DNA of 64,000 nucleotides, taken from Pseudisothecium myosuroides. Its lineage: Eukaryota; Streptophyta; Bryopsida; Hypnales; Lembophyllaceae. The notes under the pieces were generated by a model that had not been told where the DNA came from, searched no databases, and saw nothing but the letters and a program-made list of their open reading frames with translations. This document shows positions 60,851 through 64,000 of the stretch, piece by piece. Within the stretch, counting starts at the first letter, position 1, and every line of letters begins with the position of its first letter. The position numbers and the translations under genes are program-made. The stretch covers positions 26,784,245-26,848,244 of the forward strand of contig OX637289.1 of the NCBI GenBank assembly GCA_951799445.1. Direction: 5' to 3'.

Positions 60851-61751
60851 CATATACAAGAATGAAAACTTGAAAACAAAAGGAAAGAAGAATTTTTGAT
60901 AGATGAGGCATCCAATCCAATTTATATTTCTTGCCACAAGGTAGTTACTAATTTAAACATGATTATGAAAACGTCAATTAGAACTCAACCATTACAAGAA
61001 AGCTAAAAATAACAAAGATTGCTCCAAATCAAATCCACAATTTCTATACTTGATTAACAAGCCTCATAATTATCAATACAACTAAGTACTAGATCAACTC
61101 TGTTTTTTCTCTAGTATTATTTCCATTTATGTCTTGGATTAAGCTATCGATGAACTTCTTAAATTTTAAATTTAGAATCTGTAAACATATGTGCAAGAAC
61201 TCAAAACTTATAAAAATAATACATCAAGTGGTGGAATTCCAAGAATTGAAGACGGCGGATGGGGAGCAAGAAGTATTTTACAATTTGAGGTAGGTTACTA
61301 AACCCCTCTTTTTCTTTTTACTTGACTTAATTAGCAAGTTTTAAATAGGGCCGAGGCCTAGAAGCAAGTCAAATCCTTAGGAAGTGAAGTGAAGTTAATT
61401 TTTAAATTAGAATCTGAAAGTAGAATCCTGAAGGTTTCAAAAAACATAAAATACATAGAATTTGGAATCAATATAAAGAAAATATAGGCGGATGAAGTTT
61501 AATAATTAGATAGGATGAAAAACATTTAGGAATAACCAAAAGAAATAAGATTAGAAAATTAGTAAGTGAAACTAATCTAGAATTCAAAAGTGAAATTAGA
61601 AATTAGTTTTGGAATTTAGGCTAGTAGTAATTAGTGGATGAAGATTTAAACACCGATTAGTGATCAAACTTCATCCATTGATCAATAATTTTTCATAGGA
61701 AAAGTCAAACTTAGAGTAAGATAACAATTTGGAAAGCTTAGAGCAATATCT
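60851..61751. other. AT-rich intergenic DNA, no gene seen
   Basis: Nothing is supported here between two TTAA-bounded elements. Confidence 0.4.
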
Positions 61752-62685
61752 TTAACCCCTAAAGGACCAGCATGCGTTTTTGGGCTGTATAGAAATTTTG
61801 GGCAAGTATGTGTGACTAGAGATTTCCATATTTTAAGATTAATTTTTAATAGAAGATGGGCGCGAGGAATATCTTTCGTATGCACTAAATTTCATGACAT
61901 TTGGAAATAGGAGTCAAAAGTTATGGCCAAATATGTTACTTTTTTTCGTAACTGGGCAATTCGAGCAGATCAGAAAAAATCACTTTTTTCAAAAATAAAA
62001 ATTTGAAATTGATTTTCTAAAGTTATACATATGTGAAAAGCTTTTAATCATTCCATTTTGACCAATGAGTCAAAAATTATGAGGGTTTTTAGTTTGCGGG
62101 CAATTATAGATTTTCTACTCCGAAATAAACTTTGAAGTTGTTTATTTAACTCAATTTTCTTTTTAAATTGAAAAAAATAAAATTCATATGATGTAGGTTG
62201 TTTATTACAACATTGCAACCATTGAGATTGACATTTTTCAATTCCATAATTAAATTCTTAACAATTTAGTATTTTGGATCGTTCTCTACTTTTTTCTACT
62301 TACTATTTTTTTTGTATATGTTGTACAATTCCAAATGATTTGAAATTTCTTAAGCACATAGCCAACTTGTTTAGGAAAAAGAATTCAAAGAAGCACCACC
62401 ATTTTGGACATTTTTTCATACAAATGTGACCTTGTGAAGTGCAGCTGCCCTATTTTTTGCAGGGACAAAAAAAGGATTTTTGCCAATTCAAATGCTAATA
62501 TCTTCCAATCCGCATGGTGGAAAATTCTGAAATTTTTTCCACATCTTCTAAAACTAGTTTACTATAAGATCCTATAGTTACATGTGTCAAAAAAGTTTTT
62601 TTTCCAAGAATTTGGTATTTGTACTAAAAATGGCAAATTTTGAGTGTTTTTGGTGAAAACATAGTCATGGAACTTTAGGGGTTAA
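61752..62685 (+). mobile_element. piggyBac-like non-autonomous element, TTAA at both ends (second subfamily)
   Basis: TTAA at 61752-61755 and 62682-62685 encloses 926 bp. The tips are CCCCTAAAGGACCAGCATGC and (inverted) CCCCTAAAGTTCCATGAC. Subterminal phrases (GCGTTTTTGGGC; ACACTCAAAATTTGCCATTT inverted) relate it to the 13.3-kb and 41.3-kb elements, but the middle differs. Interrupted copies of this subfamily lie at 7882-9534 and 27898-29085. No transposase is coded. Confidence 0.75.
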
Positions 62686-64000
62686 GAAATAAATATAAAA
62701 ACTCTAAAAATAATAACTAATTAGAGGTCACTCAGCGCACTAAGGAACAAAAAAAGGGATGGTTAGACCAACCTAACCTTTAGCAAAAGAAGAATTTAGG
62801 ATTAGAATCATGAAGTAGGAACGTAAGGTAACCCAAAAATCATCCAAATTTAGGAAAATGATAAAAAAAAACTAGAAGAAAACAAAGGATGAAGTTTAGG
62901 GTAGGAAATGGATGAAGTCAACTAAAATTAGTCCTTACAAGTCCTAACTTAGAACCGTAAGTAGGGTTCAATAATCTAAACCTTGGGTCAAAAATTTAAA
63001 ATCAATCAAAATCGAGAACAAGTCTAAAAATGTGGATGAAATTCAGATGGCTTCTTGAAGACTAAACCTCATTTGTTGATATCTTTTGTTAAGAAGGTTG
63101 GATAAGGTTGTGTCTTATGTTTTTGGAAATGGCATAAAATGTAGTAAAACCTCAAATTGTTAAATTTAAACTATAACAATCTCTATTTCAAAACCTTCAT
63201 GGCCTATTCAGTTTTGAACTAGTTAAAATAGTCGAGAAAATAGTATTTGTTGTTTATTTGATTTCCCTTGTTTCTATTACAACGTTGTGAATATTTAATA
63301 GTTAAAAAAGATTCGCTTGGAAGGCATATGGATTAATACTAAATCCAAAGACTAAAATTAAACTTAAAACACTAAGAACCTGATTGTGTTCGATTATTTA
63401 TCAAGGGTGGATAAATATGCTCTTACACTAGCCTATATACAAGCAAATCATCACGAAAAAGTCAATTCCACTTGCAATTATAGTTCTAGTCAACATTTGA
63501 ACTGCTTAACGACTGCCACAAATAAATCAATTTTGACAAAAGAATGAGTACAAATTCAACCAAATATTCTGATGTATGAACAAGTTTACTTTAAATATAG
63601 TAGACAATGATGAGACAAACTCAAAGATAAAATATCAAAGTACAATTCAGCAAAATCAAAGAACAATTGAGAAAACAAACGCTAGCCATTATGTTGTTGT
63701 TAACATTCAACTGGAAAGGATTTTGACAAAAATGTTCAACTTTCACATCAAATTAATTAATTTTTTATCAAGTACATCTTTTAGTTATGATACAATTGGA
63801 ATGTGATATGATTTAGCAATGTATATAGATGGACCATGGATACCTTACACATTCCCAAAAATATTATGAGATCCAATTCAATACCAAAAAATCTACATGT
63901 AGCAAAATCAATTCAATAATCCTCATTTCCCTCTTCCCAAAAATATTTGTTTGCATTTTCTTCAACTTCCTCCTCCAAAATCAAATCAATTTTTGCATTT
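62686..64000. other. AT-rich intergenic DNA, no gene seen
   Basis: No gene is supported; the + frame 63576-63806 is low-complexity and Asn/Ile-rich. Confidence 0.4.

Overview
The window is nuclear DNA from a plant. Four spliced genes with GT-AG introns lie in very AT-rich intergenic DNA full of short, decayed transposable elements. A plastid-type class II DAHP synthase (shikimate pathway) and a plant-like CCT alpha subunit point to Streptophyta. The compact genes, short introns and absence of recognisable long retroelements suggest a non-flowering plant such as a bryophyte, but I cannot name the species.

Genes in order: (1) 16.63-21.87 kb, + strand, 10 exons: a 1093-residue protein whose C-terminal third resembles Prune/DHH phosphoesterases but lacks the Asp-His-His signature; its N-terminal half is unrecognised and carries an SFRS-containing repeat. 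(2) 33.24-35.19 kb, + strand, 3 exons: DAHP synthase, 550 residues, with a TATA box and a probable leader intron. (3) 45.19-49.31 kb, + strand, 10 exons: a secreted prolylcarboxypeptidase-like S28 serine peptidase, 514 residues. (4) 52.02-56.88 kb, - strand, 17 exons: the CCT/TCP-1 alpha chaperonin subunit, 541 residues. They are unrelated housekeeping or metabolic genes with no operon-like logic. For all four I worked out exon junctions by hand, and every exon phase closes into one open frame.

The rest is mainly non-autonomous DNA elements. The most striking group has TTAA at both ends and tips reading CCCCTAAAGG, which is the piggyBac signature (TTAA target site, C-rich tips). Five elements have intact TTAA on both sides (13.3, 41.3, 44.6, 60.3 and 61.8 kb), one has a decayed left TTAA (36.7 kb), and several more are degenerate or interrupted copies. 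No transposase is encoded here. A second set has TA target duplications (Stowaway/mariner-like and AGGTAG-tipped elements). Some are nested in the TTAA elements, so relative ages can be read directly. Two long palindromes (57.87-59.25 kb and about 37.4-38.7 kb), a 59-bp tandem array and an intron minisatellite that copies its own splice donor complete the picture.

No rRNA, CRISPR array or organelle insertion was recognised. tRNAs and small RNAs could not be searched systematically by eye.
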